Shown: positions 1 to 9,820, counted from the stretch's first letter. The stretch: 64,000 bases of DNA from Streptococcaceae bacterium (GCA_902363395.1 CABIZZ010000001.1:1465950-1529949), one strand, 5' to 3'. Notes: generated from the letters alone by a model not told the origin. Program-made: numbers and translations.

Positions 1-203
1 TTACCAGTTTGTGGGTTGCGACCTTTACGAGCTGCACGTTCACGAACTTCGAAGTTACCGAAACCGATCAATTGAACTTTTTCACCTTTTGAAAGGTATT
101 CTGAAACAGCTGCAAATACAGCGTCAACTGCTGCTGCTGAGTCTTTTTTAGTCAATTCTGTAGCTTCTGCCACTTTTGCGATCAAATCTTGTTTGTTAGC
201 CAT
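1..203 (-). CDS. hup: DNA-binding protein HU, C-terminal end cut by window edge
   Basis: The translation from the ATG at 203 begins [20 protein letters not shown] and continues through the HU motif [21 protein letters not shown], which is the DNA-binding beta-arm. HU is a nucleoid-associated homodimer that bends DNA; streptococci usually have a single copy of about 91 residues, so about 24 C-terminal residues lie outside the window. A GGAGG ribosome binding site sits just upstream of the start, and a good promoter precedes it. Identification is firm; only the 3' end is missing. Confidence 0.95.
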   Translation of the reverse strand, partial: MANKQDLIAKVAEATELTKKDSAAAVDAVFAAVSEYLSKGEKVQLIGFGNFEVRERAARKGRNPQTG

Positions 204-249
204 TTAACAAATCCTCCAAATTTTTTTAGGTTTTACCCTTAACATCTCT

Positions 250-278
250 ATCATATCTAAAAAATGCTTTTAGGTCAA
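250..278 (-). promoter_or_regulatory. sigma-A promoter of hup
   Basis: Read on the minus strand, TTGACC (273-278) and TATGAT (250-255) are separated by exactly 17 bases. The leader to the hup ATG is about 40 nt and carries a GGAGG ribosome binding site. A strong promoter fits an abundant nucleoid protein. Confidence 0.75.
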
Positions 279-337
279 GTACTAAACTTGTTTTTATCAA
301 CATTTATCTAGGAATAAATTCCTTTATTGACGGGCTT

Positions 338-1171
338 CTATGCAAATCGGACAAGAACTGCCCAAGCATCTTCACCAGTGTGGGTTTGAATAATCGAACC
401 TGTTTCCAAAACAGAGATTGGAGTTGCAACCAAAGGCTGTAATTGAGCCTTCATTTGGTTAGCAAAGTCAGGTCCACCAGCATAGGAAATCCCTATCTCA
501 GCGATTTCTTTAGCAGATAAGTCTTGTATCAACTCGTCCAACCATTTTTTAAAGGTTTTCTGTCCGCGCCCTTTAACAATCGGTTGCAATTCATCGTTCT
601 TCATTTCCATGACAACCCGAATGTTCAAAAGGGAACTCAATAAACCAGTTACACGGCCAATCCGGCCTCCTTTCACCAGGTTTTCCAGAGTAGAAACCCC
701 AATGTAAAGTCTAGATTTTTGCTTGACCTCTTCAATGTGGGCTACAATTTCCTCTACGCTAGCTCCTTCTTGAGCCAGTTTCGCTGCTTCTACCACTTGG
801 AACTTCATGGCTTGGTCTGTAAAGCTACTATCGATCACCGTGACATCTGCATTGGCTAAGGTAGCACCTTGACGTGCAGCTTCCACTGTACCAGATAAGG
901 CATGAGACATATGGATCGCAATAATTTGCGCCCCTTCTGCAGCCAAACCTTCGAAGGCTTCTGCAAACACACCTACTGGAGGTTGACTGGTCTTTGGAAG
1001 GTTCTTACTGGACTTCATCAACTGAAGGAATTGTCCTTCTGTTAATTCCACATCTGAATAGAGGACACCGTCCACCATAACAGAGAGGGGAACGATGGTA
1101 ATTCCGTATTTTTCAACAACTTCAGGCTCAATCGTTACGGATGAGTCTGTAACAATTTTTACTTGTGACAT
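338..1171 (-). CDS. DegV/FakB family fatty-acid-binding protein
   Basis: This 277-residue protein starts [18 protein letters not shown] and shows the DegV fold hallmarks: the TDSS motif at the N-terminus, SQPPVG near residue 62, HMSHALSGT near residue 87, and a GGRIGR segment near residue 168. DegV proteins bind a fatty acid; several act as FakB subunits that present it to FakA kinase for phospholipid synthesis. No fakA is seen nearby, so the substrate preference is unknown. It has its own extended -10 promoter and lies downstream of the recN operon. Family assignment is secure; the specific role is inferred from the family. Confidence 0.85.
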   Translation of the reverse strand: MSQVKIVTDSSVTIEPEVVEKYGITIVPLSVMVDGVLYSDVELTEGQFLQLMKSSKNLPKTSQPPVGVFAEAFEGLAAEGAQIIAIHMSHALSGTVEAARQGATLANADVTVIDSSFTDQAMKFQVVEAAKLAQEGASVEEIVAHIEEVKQKSRLYIGVSTLENLVKGGRIGRVTGLLSSLLNIRVVMEMKNDELQPIVKGRGQKTFKKWLDELIQDLSAKEIAEIGISYAGGPDFANQMKAQLQPLVATPISVLETGSIIQTHTGEDAWAVLVRFA

Positions 1172-1208
1172 AACATTCCTACAATCTTTTCTTAGATATA
1201 TCCATTCT

Positions 1209-1217
1209 ATTATATCA
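1209..1217 (-). promoter_or_regulatory. extended -10 promoter of degV
   Basis: On the minus strand the block reads TGATATAAT, a TGn-extended -10 element, about 38 bases before the degV ATG. No convincing -35 hexamer is visible, as is common for extended -10 promoters. Confidence 0.55.
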
Positions 1218-1254
1218 AATTTTCTAGGCTTTTGTGGGACAAAGTCCTATTTAC

Positions 1255-1986
1255 TTAATCATCGATAGCTGCAAAGCCATCATTGAGCAAAGCAACATCG
1301 GCCCTCATTCCACTTTCATCAAAGAGAATGCCATGGAGGACGCCACCATAAACAGCTCCACCATCCATACCAATCTTCCCATCTTCGGTCACCCAGAGTT
1401 TTTTGGTTCCAATCTTTTGATCCAAGAGATAGTGGACGGGAGTATGACCAAAAACAATGGTCTTCCCTGTCTGATTGGTCGCTTCATGGAAGGGTTGGCG
1501 AATCCAGACTTTCTGATAATCCGTCGTTTCATGCCAATCCGTTAGGGTTAAGTCAAGGCCAGCATGCACAAAAATATAGTGTTCTGTTTCATAGACAAAA
1601 GGAAGCGAACGGATGAAAGCAACTAGGTCCCCACAAGTCTCTTGCACGCGCCGAGCATCCTCCACTCCATCTACTGGTGCTGTGAGGGGGCGACCAAGCA
1701 AAGAGTTAATCGTGGTATCACCACCATTTCGTCGGTAATGGTCGTAGCGTTCGGTCGGGTTATCAATCCAGGCTAAAAACATGTATTCGTGGTTCCCAGA
1801 AAGACAGATTGCCCCTTGCTGTTCGACAAAATCTTTGACCAGTTCGATCACTCTACGACTATTTTCTCCACGGTCTATCAGATCTCCGAGAAAAACCAAC
1901 TGGGACTGACCATCCCAATGGGTCATCAGTTCCTCTAGCATACCGGCTTTTCCATGAATGTCTCCCACTACGAAATAGCTTTCCAT
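1255..1986 (-). CDS. calcineurin-like metallophosphatase (serine/threonine-phosphatase type)
   Basis: The 243-residue product has the full metal-binding set of the PPP-type metallophosphoesterases: GDIHG (residues 8-12), LGDLIDRG (about 33-40), GNHEY (about 64-68) and two later histidines (VHAG and FGHTPVH). These residues bind a two-metal centre that hydrolyses phosphoesters. The family includes bacterial Ser/Thr phosphatases and ApaH-like diadenosine tetraphosphatases; the length and motif spacing do not settle which substrate is used. It starts 16 bases after recN and probably shares its transcript. Confidence 0.8.
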   Translation of the reverse strand: MESYFVVGDIHGKAGMLEELMTHWDGQSQLVFLGDLIDRGENSRRVIELVKDFVEQQGAICLSGNHEYMFLAWIDNPTERYDHYRRNGGDTTINSLLGRPLTAPVDGVEDARRVQETCGDLVAFIRSLPFVYETEHYIFVHAGLDLTLTDWHETTDYQKVWIRQPFHEATNQTGKTIVFGHTPVHYLLDQKIGTKKLWVTEDGKIGMDGGAVYGGVLHGILFDESGMRADVALLNDGFAAIDD

Positions 1987-2002
1987 ATCGGTTCCTTTCT
2001 TC

Positions 2003-3667
2003 TTAGGACGGCCGTTTTAGCAATTGCTCTGCCTGCATGCGGGCTGCTTCTGTCACATCTTCACCAGCTAGCATCTTAGCGACTTCTTCGACCCGCTCTT
2101 CATGACTGAGCAAGCGAACGGTCGAAACCGTTGAATATTCATCGCTCACCTTTTCGATAAAGAATTGGTAATCGGCTACTGCAATGACCTGAGGCAAATG
2201 AGAGATTGCTAGCACCTGACCATAACGTCCAATCTTATAAATCTTCGAAGCAATGGCTTGCGCCACCCGACCAGATACACCTGTATCCACCTCGTCAAAG
2301 ACAATACTGGTCTTACCTTCTTTCCGTGAAAAGGCTGACTTGATGGCCAACATAAGACGGGACAATTCTCCACCTGAGGCGACTTTTACTAAAGGCTTAA
2401 AGTCCTCTCCAGGGTTGGTTGAAATATAAAACTCAACCGTTTCGTTTCCTTCCCGATTAAACTTAGATGGGGTAAAACGCACTTGGAAACGGGCTTTTTC
2501 CATATAGAGATCCGCCAATTCCTGCTGGATCTCTGCTTCCAGCTCTTGGGCCAAGGCATGACGCCCTTGACTCAGTTCTTTAGCCAAGGCCACCAACTGT
2601 CCTTCCATAGACTTGAGTTCTTTCTCTAAGTCTTCAGAGGAGGTGCCTCCTCCTGTTAATAGGCTATATTCCTTGCTAATTTGATCCAGGTAATCAAGGA
2701 CATCCTTTACCTGACCACCGTACTTACGAGTAATTGAATGGATCAGGTCTAGTCGAACTTCCACCTGCATCAAGCGGTTGCCGTCAAAGTCCAATCCATC
2801 TACCAGATCCTCCAAGCGCTTGGTCAAATCCTCCAGAGTATAGTAGTTCTCAGCCAGTTGATCAGACAAGGCCTTGTAGTCTGCATCATACTCTTCGATG
2901 CTTTGCAGATCATTCATGGCCGACCGCACATTGCTAAGGCTGGAGAAGTCTTCTGCATCCAGCATGGCATAAGCATTGCTTAGAGTATCTGCAATCATCT
3001 TATGGTTGAGCAGGCGTTGCCGTTCTTGCTCTAACTGGACATCTTCATCTAAGGACAGGGCTGCTGCCTCGATTTCCGAAATCTGGTATTCCAACATTTC
3101 GATCCGAGCTTGGTTTTCCTGGTTATTTTTTTGGATCTGCAAGACCTGCTTGCGCAAGGCCTTGTAATTCTCAAAGGTCTCTCTATAGGCCTTCTTAGTC
3201 GCAAAAAAAGTATCCTCCCCAAAGCTATCCAGCATTGCGATATGCAAGGGAGCCCGCATCAGTTCTTCCTGATCGTGCTGGCCATGAATATCTACCAAAT
3301 GCTGGCCAACGGCCTTGAGAACGGAGAGGTTAACCATCTGCCCATTGATCCGGCTAACACTCCGACCATTCTGGAAAATTTCTCTGCGAATAATCAACTC
3401 CTCTGCCCATTCTAAGCCCTGCTCTTCAAATATCTGCTGAAGGGCAGGGTTTTCGTCAATGGCAAAGAGGCCTTCAATCTCAGCCTTAGGAGCACCGTGA
3501 CGGATGACATCGGTCGTCGCCCGGCTCCCCAGCATCATATTCATGGCATCGATAATGATGGATTTTCCTGCTCCAGTTTCACCGGTTAAAACCGTCATTC
3601 CTGTTTCAAAATTCAGAGCGATTTCTTCAATGATGGCAAAGTTCTTAATTGAAATTTCTAATAGCAT
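2003..3667 (-). CDS. recN: DNA repair protein RecN
   Basis: This 554-residue SMC-like ATPase has a Walker A motif GETGAGKS near residue 30, a long coiled-coil centre, and a C-terminal half with the ABC signature VASGGELSRLMLAIK and Walker B TSIVFDEVDTGVSG. RecN gathers and tethers DNA ends early in double-strand break repair. It is 7 bases downstream of argR inside the xseA-to-recN operon, an order conserved across Firmicutes. Length is normal and all motifs are intact. Confidence 0.97.
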   Translation of the reverse strand: MLLEISIKNFAIIEEIALNFETGMTVLTGETGAGKSIIIDAMNMMLGSRATTDVIRHGAPKAEIEGLFAIDENPALQQIFEEQGLEWAEELIIRREIFQNGRSVSRINGQMVNLSVLKAVGQHLVDIHGQHDQEELMRAPLHIAMLDSFGEDTFFATKKAYRETFENYKALRKQVLQIQKNNQENQARIEMLEYQISEIEAAALSLDEDVQLEQERQRLLNHKMIADTLSNAYAMLDAEDFSSLSNVRSAMNDLQSIEEYDADYKALSDQLAENYYTLEDLTKRLEDLVDGLDFDGNRLMQVEVRLDLIHSITRKYGGQVKDVLDYLDQISKEYSLLTGGGTSSEDLEKELKSMEGQLVALAKELSQGRHALAQELEAEIQQELADLYMEKARFQVRFTPSKFNREGNETVEFYISTNPGEDFKPLVKVASGGELSRLMLAIKSAFSRKEGKTSIVFDEVDTGVSGRVAQAIASKIYKIGRYGQVLAISHLPQVIAVADYQFFIEKVSDEYSTVSTVRLLSHEERVEEVAKMLAGEDVTEAARMQAEQLLKRPS

Positions 3668-3674
3668 CTCTCTC

Positions 3675-4106
3675 CTACCATTCCATCAATCGTTGTTCGA
3701 TAAACTGAGCCTTTTCTTCCGAGCGGGCTACAATCAAAATACTATTGTCGTCTGAAATCATGCTAAAGATGATGTCATCAAAATCTTCTTGTAGATGCCG
3801 TTTGACTAGATAGGCTGTCCCTGGGACAAGCTTGAGGGTCAAAAAACTCCCCATGCGTTCAAAGGATTGAAGATTATTTTCTGCTAATTTTCCACTATGT
3901 TGGACGCGTGGCAATTCATAGACATAGGCTGAACCTTTTAAAGGCGTTTTAATAATCCCCAACTCTTTGATATCTCGGGAAACAGTCGCTTGTGTCGCAG
4001 AAATTCCAGCTTCTCTCAGATGTTCGACAATGGCATCCTGAGTACCCACTTTATTTTCTCGGATAAAGCGGCGTATTTTTTCTAATCGGTTTTGTTTACT
4101 ATTCAT
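3675..4106 (-). CDS. argR: ArgR-family transcriptional regulator
   Basis: The protein (about 143 residues from the start chosen here) has an N-terminal winged helix including the VSRDIKELGI recognition segment and a C-terminal oligomerisation and arginine-binding domain with the segment VPGTAYLVKRHLQ. I take MNSKQNRLEK (ATG at 4106) as the start rather than an upstream ATG at 4145, because it matches the family N-terminus and gives the usual length. The gene overlaps the 3' end of tlyA by 8 bases. In streptococci several ArgR paralogues exist; the one next to recN is often called ArgR or AhrC. Confidence 0.92.
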   Translation of the reverse strand: MNSKQNRLEKIRRFIRENKVGTQDAIVEHLREAGISATQATVSRDIKELGIIKTPLKGSAYVYELPRVQHSGKLAENNLQSFERMGSFLTLKLVPGTAYLVKRHLQEDFDDIIFSMISDDNSILIVARSEEKAQFIEQRLMEW

Positions 4107-4914
4107 GTTTAAAGTCAGTATGGGCTTTTTCGACAACTGCCGCAAACTCTTGCAGTTGAAGACGATCTTGCCCAGTATTTTTTTCTAGATAAAGTAAAAA
4201 TTCAATATTGCCATGGCCCCCTTGGATCGGTGAATAATACACTCCCAAGACGGAGAAGCCATGTTCTAAGGCAAAGCCTTGAACCTGTTCCAGGACGGAC
4301 AGATGGACCTTGGCATCCTTGATAATCCCATTTTTCCCAATCTGCTCCCGACCAGCTTCAAACTGGGGTTTGACAAGGGCGACCACCTGGCCTCCCTCTT
4401 GTAAAATCCCATGGAGGGCTGGCAAGATGAGGTTGAGGGAAATAAAGCTAACATCAATGCTAGCAAAGCTTGGAGTTTGCTCAAAATCCTCAGACGTCGC
4501 ATAGCGGAAGTTGAACTGCTCCATCGAGATGACACGAGGATCCTGACGAAGCTTCCAAGCCAACTGATTGGTCCCAACATCAACTGCATAGACCAAGGCA
4601 GCCCCATTTTGGAGCATAACATCCGTAAAGCCTCCTGTAGAAGCCCCAATATCCAGTGTGACCTTATCCTGCAGGTCAATCTCAAAAAGGTCCAAGGCCT
4701 TTTCTAACTTGAGACCACCGCGACTGACATATTTGAGTTTTTCACCCTTGAGTTTTAATTCTGTCGCTTCATCAATTTTTTCGCCTGGTTTATCAAAGCG
4801 CTCGCCATTATGGACCGCAACGACCAGACCAGCCATCACACCGCGTTTGGCCTGCTCCCGGGTTTCAAATAATCTCTGCTTGTAGGCCAGTACGTCAACT
4901 CTTTCCTTCGCCAT
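4099..4914 (-). CDS. tlyA: TlyA-family rRNA 2'-O-methyltransferase (hemolysin A family)
   Basis: The 271-residue protein carries an N-terminal S4 RNA-binding domain (residues 1-65, ending LKYVSRGGLKLEKAL) followed by an FtsJ-like methyltransferase domain with the SAM-binding stretch LDIGASTGGFTDVML near residue 88 and the catalytic-region segment VALVKPQFEAGREQ. TlyA proteins methylate ribose in rRNA; the haemolysin name is historical. The start overlaps the end of ispA by 20 bases, indicating translational coupling in the operon. Confidence 0.92.
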   Translation of the reverse strand: MAKERVDVLAYKQRLFETREQAKRGVMAGLVVAVHNGERFDKPGEKIDEATELKLKGEKLKYVSRGGLKLEKALDLFEIDLQDKVTLDIGASTGGFTDVMLQNGAALVYAVDVGTNQLAWKLRQDPRVISMEQFNFRYATSEDFEQTPSFASIDVSFISLNLILPALHGILQEGGQVVALVKPQFEAGREQIGKNGIIKDAKVHLSVLEQVQGFALEHGFSVLGVYYSPIQGGHGNIEFLLYLEKNTGQDRLQLQEFAAVVEKAHTDFKHE

Positions 4915-5782
4915 GAATTCTAAGTCTTTCTATAATCTTTTTGATTCCAGTCCCGTCGAAGTCTACCTGCTGAGAGATGCGATCGAGCAAGTCCTCACAG
5001 GCGTCTAGCTCCCGGTCCAAATAAGCCTGAGCTCCATCTAGACCAAGGAGGGCAGGATAGGTTGATTTTTCAGCTTGCAGGTCCTTCTGAGGGGTTTTCC
5101 CTAAGGAAGCAAAATCAGCAGTCACATCCAAAATATCATCCCGAATCTGGAAGGCCAAGCCTAAATGGAGGCCAATTTCCTCTAAGAGAGTCGCAACAGC
5201 TGGCTCAAGCCCTAAGAGGAACCCTGTTGCTTGGAATGGATAGGCGAGCAGTCGCCCGGTCTTATTGGCATGGATGACTTGCAACTGGTCCAAGGTCAGG
5301 CTCGCTCCTTCCCCTTCCATATCCAAGACTTGGCCTGCCACCATCCCAGCTGTCCCTGAAGCATCCGATAACAGGGCAATCAGTTGCACCCTGATAGAAG
5401 CTGGAAGGTCTGCCTCTGCCACACAGCCAAAGGCATCTAAGAAGAGCGAGTCTCCTGCTAAGATGGCTAGGTCTTCACCAAACTTTTTATGGTTGGTCAA
5501 TTGACCACGACGATAATCATCGTCATCCATGGCTGGTAAATCATCATGGATCAAGCTTCCCGTATGAATCATTTCAAGAGCGGCTGCCACCTGAAAATGA
5601 GCCTCAAGGATAGGAGCATGAAAAGCCTCCAGCAACTCCAATAAGAGCAAAGGTCGGATCCGTTTCCCCCCTGCATGGACTGAATAAAGGATGGATTCTA
5701 CCAAGCGGGGAGCTATTTGTTTGGCCTCGTAGAAGCCTTCAATCGCTTTTTCAACCCCTTGCAGTTTTTCTTCTAGAATCAT
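4895..5782 (-). CDS. ispA: farnesyl/geranyl diphosphate synthase (polyprenyl synthetase)
   Basis: The 295-residue protein contains both aspartate-rich motifs of trans-prenyltransferases: [15 protein letters not shown] near residue 80 and [10 protein letters not shown] near residue 213, plus GGKRIRP near the N-terminus. It condenses isopentenyl diphosphate with allylic diphosphates to supply precursors for undecaprenyl phosphate. It sits between xseB (4-base overlap at the start) and tlyA, the normal Firmicute order. Confidence 0.93.
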   Translation of the reverse strand: MILEEKLQGVEKAIEGFYEAKQIAPRLVESILYSVHAGGKRIRPLLLLELLEAFHAPILEAHFQVAAALEMIHTGSLIHDDLPAMDDDDYRRGQLTNHKKFGEDLAILAGDSLFLDAFGCVAEADLPASIRVQLIALLSDASGTAGMVAGQVLDMEGEGASLTLDQLQVIHANKTGRLLAYPFQATGFLLGLEPAVATLLEEIGLHLGLAFQIRDDILDVTADFASLGKTPQKDLQAEKSTYPALLGLDGAQAYLDRELDACEDLLDRISQQVDFDGTGIKKIIERLRIHGEGKS

Positions 5783-5991
5783 ACTAGTTCCGTTTCTGAG
5801 CCATCTGCTTGCATCACCTTGACCAAGGTCTTTTCAGCCTGATCAAGCGTTTCTTGCAAGTCTTTTGATAGCTTCATTCCTTTCTGAAACTCTGAGATGG
5901 CCTCTTCGAGGGGCACTTGCCCACTTTCCAACTTTTGGACAATCGCTTCCAAATCAGCTATATTTTCTTCAAATTTCTTTTCTTTCGACAT
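5779..5991 (-). CDS. xseB: exodeoxyribonuclease VII small subunit
   Basis: The 70-residue product [20 protein letters not shown]... is the typical short helical hairpin of XseB, with the conserved [11 protein letters not shown] and [12 protein letters not shown] segments. Several XseB chains bind along the XseA coiled coil to form exonuclease VII, which degrades single-stranded DNA from both ends. It overlaps the xseA stop by 23 bases. Confidence 0.95.
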   Translation of the reverse strand: MSKEKKFEENIADLEAIVQKLESGQVPLEEAISEFQKGMKLSKDLQETLDQAEKTLVKVMQADGSETELV

Positions 5992-7309
5992 GCTTTACCT
6001 CTACTTCTACTTGCCCATCCCGCATGACTAGCGTCAAGGCATCCTTTTCTTTGATTGTATCCACGCTATCCAAAACCTGATCTCCAGCCTGTACCAAGGC
6101 GTAGCCTCTAGCCACGATGCGACTGGTATCCAACATCAAGAGAGCTTCCGATAGGCGCTTGGCATCTGCCACTTTTGTCTGGTAGAGCTCCTTGATTTTC
6201 AAGGTCAGCAATCGCTCCATCTGGAGAATCTGGTCTCGATAACGCTCGAGCTGATGCTGTGGTGTTTGAGAGACCAATCGATGGCGGAGTTCTTGTAACT
6301 GGCGGCTATTTCTGGTAACCGACTCTGACACAGCCTGTTTCAATCGCAACTGAATCTGATCCAGCTTTTGCAGATAAGAATCGTACAGCCGCTCTGGCTG
6401 ACGGAAGATGACCGATTGGCTCAATTTTTGCAGGCGTTCCCGATGATAGACTAAGCGGTTGCGCATAGCGGTTGCCATCCGCCCTTCCTGCTTCTGCAAA
6501 TGATTGAGCAGGTCCAACTTGGTCACAGGCGTTGCCAACTCAGCCGCAGCTGTAGGAGTTGCTGCCCGGCGATCTGCGACAAAGTCTGCCAGAGTAGTAT
6601 CTGTCTCATGCCCCACACTGGAAATAATGGGAATTCTAGACTCAAAAATAGCCCGCACAACTGGCTCTTCATTAAAGGCCCATAGGTCCTCGATGGAGCC
6701 ACCACCACGACCGATGATCAAGACATCTAGGTCCGCCCGATCATTGGCCTTTTGGATATTGGTGACAATTTCTTGAGCCGCTCCCTCTCCTTGTACCTTG
6801 GTTGGAAAAAGGAGAATCTCCACGCCCGGAAAGCGCCGCGAAACAGTGGTGATAATATCGCGAATAACGGCCCCACTCTGACTGGTAACAACCCCAATTT
6901 TCTTGGAGAACTGGGGGATAGCCTGTTTGAACTTCTCTTGAAAAAGGCCTTCTTCTTGAAGTTTCTTTTTCAACTGCTCAAACTGAATGGCTAAAGCGCC
7001 GACGCCATCTGGTTCCGCCTTTTCGATGACAATAGAATAACTGCCACTTGGCTCATAGAGTTGGATCCGACCGATGACATTGATCTTCATGCCTTCTTCG
7101 AGCTCAAAGCCGAAACTCTTATAAATCCCTGCCCAGACAGTCGCCTGGATCACAGCTTTTTCATCCTTTAAAGAAAAATACTGGTGATTGGGACGCTTAC
7201 GGAAATTCGAGACCTGACCCGTCAAATAGACCCGCTCTAGATAGGGGTCCTTATCAAATTTTAACTTGAGGTATTTGGTCAGACTGGATACCGATAAATA
7301 CTCTGACAT
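5969..7309 (-). CDS. xseA: exodeoxyribonuclease VII large subunit
   Basis: The 446-residue protein has an N-terminal OB-fold (about residues 5-100), the catalytic core with [14 protein letters not shown] near residue 139 and the [16 protein letters not shown] and [15 protein letters not shown] segments near residues 200-245, and a long C-terminal helical region for XseB binding. It is the first gene of the operon that continues through recN and probably the phosphatase at 1255; an extended -10 promoter lies about 35 bases upstream. Confidence 0.96.
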   Translation of the reverse strand: MSEYLSVSSLTKYLKLKFDKDPYLERVYLTGQVSNFRKRPNHQYFSLKDEKAVIQATVWAGIYKSFGFELEEGMKINVIGRIQLYEPSGSYSIVIEKAEPDGVGALAIQFEQLKKKLQEEGLFQEKFKQAIPQFSKKIGVVTSQSGAVIRDIITTVSRRFPGVEILLFPTKVQGEGAAQEIVTNIQKANDRADLDVLIIGRGGGSIEDLWAFNEEPVVRAIFESRIPIISSVGHETDTTLADFVADRRAATPTAAAELATPVTKLDLLNHLQKQEGRMATAMRNRLVYHRERLQKLSQSVIFRQPERLYDSYLQKLDQIQLRLKQAVSESVTRNSRQLQELRHRLVSQTPQHQLERYRDQILQMERLLTLKIKELYQTKVADAKRLSEALLMLDTSRIVARGYALVQAGDQVLDSVDTIKEKDALTLVMRDGQVEVEVKHVERKEI

Positions 7310-7342
7310 AGATCCCCTTTCACACGGAAAATTCTAGTATAA

Positions 7343-7351
7343 ATTATACCA
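7343..7351 (-). promoter_or_regulatory. extended -10 promoter of the xseA-recN operon
   Basis: The minus strand reads TGGTATAAT, an extended -10 element, 34 bases before the xseA ATG. The -35 region is poor. An AAAGGGGAT ribosome binding site follows. Confidence 0.6.
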
Positions 7352-7382
7352 AAAATAAGCGGAAAAAGCTGATTCTACCTAC

Positions 7383-7414
7383 GGAAAAAGCCCCAGATTT
7401 CATCATCTGAGACT
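7383..7414 (-). terminator. intrinsic terminator after nnrD
   Basis: On the minus strand a 10-bp stem (AGTCTCAGAT pairing with ATCTGGGGCT, using two G-U pairs) is followed by TTTTT. It separates nnrD from the xseA promoter. Confidence 0.7.
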
Positions 7415-7421
7415 TGATTGT

Positions 7422-8276
7422 TTATTGGCCTTTGGAAAGGCAAATTTTCCTCATCCATTTTGGAATTTCTTGACTAATCGCGGTCGGTAAAACCACATAG
7501 GCATTCTTGCTCAAGTCTTCTGCAATAGCTGAGTGAAGGTGAGTAGCAACTACCACGAGCTCATAGAGGCTAACTTGTGGAAATTGTCCCGCAAAGCCTG
7601 CAATCATGCCTGCCAAGGTATCACCCATTCCTCCAGTTGCCTGGTAGGGCCCTCCAACGATTAGTTGGTAATAATCGGCTTGCCCTTGTTGCCAAATCTT
7701 GGTCTGGGGACCCTTTTGGACCAGAATACTGGCTGGAGGAAGTTGGGACAGAGACTGCCTTGTTGCTTCTTCCCCTTGGTCTGCAATTGCTAGACCTGAC
7801 ATGGCCTCCCATTCTTTTTGATGCGGAGTAAAGACCAGTTGAGCTGGAGGAAGAGAAAGTCCTAAGCGAGTATAGAGGCTAATGGCTCCACCATCTAGAA
7901 TGAGCACTTGATGAGGTTGAACTCTTTCAAAAACAAGTTCTACAAGGTGTACCCCTAGCTCATTAGCATTGAGTCCTGGTCCCAATAAAATGACGCCCGC
8001 TTTTGCGATTTGCTTAGCCAACAATTCTTGGTCCGTCACAGCAAAAGCCATGGCTTCAGGTAGCTGACTATGGAGGGCAGGGATATTCTCGCGGTCTGTC
8101 GCAACCGTGACAAGGCCCGCTCCACTATGAACCGCTGCGAGGGCTGCCATGATAATGGCTCCACCATAGGGATAAGTCCCTCCTATCAAGAGCAGACGCC
8201 CATAGTCTCCCTTATAGGAGTCTGACTGACGGCTAAGGATAACTTGTTGCAGCAATGTTTGGTTAACTCTTAACAT
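7422..8276 (-). CDS. nnrD: ADP-dependent NAD(P)H-hydrate dehydratase
   Basis: The 284-residue protein matches the carbohydrate-kinase-like YjeF C-terminal domain: RLLLIGGTYPYGGAI near residue 27, LGPGLNANE near residue 99, FTPHQKEW near residue 150, and the ATP-binding signature GGPYQATGGMGDTLAGMIAG near residue 208. It restores damaged (hydrated) NADH and NADPH. The N-terminal epimerase domain found in fused versions is absent, so any epimerase must be a separate gene. Confidence 0.9.
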   Translation of the reverse strand: MLRVNQTLLQQVILSRQSDSYKGDYGRLLLIGGTYPYGGAIIMAALAAVHSGAGLVTVATDRENIPALHSQLPEAMAFAVTDQELLAKQIAKAGVILLGPGLNANELGVHLVELVFERVQPHQVLILDGGAISLYTRLGLSLPPAQLVFTPHQKEWEAMSGLAIADQGEEATRQSLSQLPPASILVQKGPQTKIWQQGQADYYQLIVGGPYQATGGMGDTLAGMIAGFAGQFPQVSLYELVVVATHLHSAIAEDLSKNAYVVLPTAISQEIPKWMRKICLSKGQ

Positions 8277-8299
8277 AAGCGTCCCTTCTTTCTCCCTCT

Positions 8300-8308
8300 A
8301 TTTTACCA
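8300..8308 (-). promoter_or_regulatory. extended -10 element upstream of nnrD
   Basis: The minus strand reads TGGTAAAAT about 24 bases before the nnrD ATG and just after the folD terminator. No good -35 is seen. Confidence 0.4.
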
Positions 8309-8317
8309 CGTTTAGGC

Positions 8318-8349
8318 TAAAAAAAGGCAGGAAGCGAAGTTCCTACCTT
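8318..8349 (-). terminator. intrinsic terminator after folD
   Basis: On the minus strand AAGGTAGGAA pairs with TTCCTGCCTT around a short loop and is followed by seven T residues. Confidence 0.85.
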
Positions 8350-8408
8350 AAAAATCTTTCTAATCATTCTACAGATACAAACACTGTCCCGAGGCCATCC
8401 AAGTTCAC

Positions 8409-9263
8409 CTATTTTTTCAACGCCCGAACAGCTGCCTCATAGGTCTGAGACATGAGCATGGTAATGGTCATAGGACCAACGCCACCTGGAACCGGAGTGA
8501 TGTGACTAGCCAGAGGAGCTACTTGTTCATAGTCGACGTCTCCACAGAGCTTCCCATTTTCATCACGGTTCATCCCGACATCGATAACGACTGCTCCCTC
8601 TTTAACAAAGTCAGCTGTCACAAATTTGGCACGACCGATCGCCACCACTAAGATATCTGCTTTTCTAGCAATTTTTGCCAAATGATGAGTCCGCGAATGG
8701 GTCAAGGTCACCGTTGCATTTTTTGCTAGGAGAAGCTGGGCCATCGGTTTCCCCACGATGTTGGAACGGCCAATGACGACTGCATTTTTCCCTTCGACAT
8801 CGATATCATATTCTCGGAACATTTCCATAATCCCTGCTGGTGTAGAGGGAACCATGACTGGATTTCCTGCCCAAAGATGTCCCATATTGAGAGGATGGAA
8901 GCCGTCGACATCCTTATTAGGATCAATAGCTAACAAAACTGCCTCATCGTCAATATGGGCTGGTAGAGGCAACTGGACTAAAATACCATGCCAGACTGGA
9001 TCCTGATTGTAGCGGTCAATGAGGGCCAACAAGTCCTCTTGGGAAATGTTTTCTGGTACTCGAACCACTTCACTTCGAAATCCTGCTGCCAAAGCTGACC
9101 GTTCTTTATTGCGGACATAGACCTGGCTAGCTGGGTTTTCTCCCACCAAAATCACTACCAAGCCTGGGACCTGACCAGTCTCAGCCTTTAAGCGAGCGGT
9201 TTTCTCAGCCAATTCCCCTTGCAATTTTACTGCCAAGGCCTTCCCATCAATTACATGTGTCAT
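8409..9263 (-). CDS. folD: bifunctional methylenetetrahydrofolate dehydrogenase / cyclohydrolase
   Basis: The protein (about 284 residues) contains the FolD signatures [15 protein letters not shown], the [11 protein letters not shown] segment, [16 protein letters not shown] (NADP-binding region) and [11 protein letters not shown] near the C-terminus. It interconverts methylene-, methenyl- and formyl-tetrahydrofolate. I place the start at MTHVIDGK (9263) because an AAGAGA ribosome binding site precedes it and it matches the family; an in-frame ATG 21 bases upstream is possible. It has its own promoter and terminator. Confidence 0.95.
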   Translation of the reverse strand: MTHVIDGKALAVKLQGELAEKTARLKAETGQVPGLVVILVGENPASQVYVRNKERSALAAGFRSEVVRVPENISQEDLLALIDRYNQDPVWHGILVQLPLPAHIDDEAVLLAIDPNKDVDGFHPLNMGHLWAGNPVMVPSTPAGIMEMFREYDIDVEGKNAVVIGRSNIVGKPMAQLLLAKNATVTLTHSRTHHLAKIARKADILVVAIGRAKFVTADFVKEGAVVIDVGMNRDENGKLCGDVDYEQVAPLASHITPVPGGVGPMTITMLMSQTYEAAVRALKK

Positions 9264-9294
9264 CTCAATCTCTTTTCTATTCAATATCTTCTCT

Positions 9295-9303
9295 ATTATA
9301 TCA
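9295..9303 (-). promoter_or_regulatory. extended -10 promoter of folD
   Basis: The minus strand reads TGATATAAT, 32 bases before the folD ATG chosen here. This is a good extended -10 without an obvious -35. Confidence 0.55.
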
Positions 9304-9377
9304 GATTTGTGAACCTGCTCCTAACACTTCTTGATTAGACAAGGTTATAAGAAGAAACTATAACTATTTTCTTCCAA

Positions 9378-9407
9378 CAAAAAAGAGACTAGATGCTCTA
9401 GACTCTT
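9378..9407 (-). terminator. intrinsic terminator after the DUF1797 gene
   Basis: On the minus strand AAGAGTCTAGA pairs with TCTAGTCTCTT (one mismatch) around a 3-base loop, followed by TTTTTT. Confidence 0.8.
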
Positions 9408-9419
9408 GATTGATACTTC

Positions 9420-9650
9420 TTAGTACAACAATTCGTAGATCTCCATTGCGATTAAGTCAATGCTATCGAATGTATAGGTCTCACGCGCTTCTACATCACG
9501 AAGAGTAAATACTGATCCATTTTCTTCATCATAGTTGTAAGCTACTTCAGCAACTACAACCCCTTCACGTTCAAAATTACGTTTTAAGTTTCCACCGTCT
9601 TTCGTCATCGCTTCCAAACGGCTGATAATTCGTACCAAATGTGATTCCAT
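9420..9650 (-). CDS. DUF1797 (YkuJ-like) small cytosolic protein
   Basis: The 76-residue protein starts MESHLVRIISRLEAMTKDGG and has the acidic, aromatic-rich C-terminus of the DUF1797 family, related to B. subtilis YkuJ. There is no signal peptide or membrane segment. The biochemical role of this family is not known to me. It is a single-gene unit with its own terminator, and it diverges from clpE. Confidence 0.8.
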   Translation of the reverse strand: MESHLVRIISRLEAMTKDGGNLKRNFEREGVVVAEVAYNYDEENGSVFTLRDVEARETYTFDSIDLIAMEIYELLY

Positions 9651-9779
9651 TTTGATTCTCCTATTTACTTTCTACTCTCCTATTTTATCATAAAAGAAGG
9701 AGGAAATTCCAATAAAAATCAACTTTTCCGCTATTTTCCTCTTTATTCCATGCCTAAAACCGGACTTCATACTAAATTC

Positions 9780-9807
9780 TTGCAAACTTTTAGAATACTG
9801 CTATAAT
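9780..9807 (+). promoter_or_regulatory. sigma-A promoter of clpE
   Basis: TTGCAA (9780-9785) and TATAAT (9802-9807) are 16 bases apart, with a TGC extension immediately before the -10. It lies just upstream of a CtsR-type operator. Confidence 0.8.
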
Positions 9808-9820
9808 GAAACTATAAAAG

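Noticed and set aside
1231..1247. GTGGGACAAAGTCC segment resembling the left arm of the repeat at 12160
   Set aside because: Too short, with no matching second or third hairpin; it is more likely a small hairpin after the phosphatase gene.
9430..9437. TACGAATT competence-like box on the minus strand at the end of the DUF1797 gene
   Set aside because: It lies within coding sequence and is separated from folD by a terminator, so it is a chance match.
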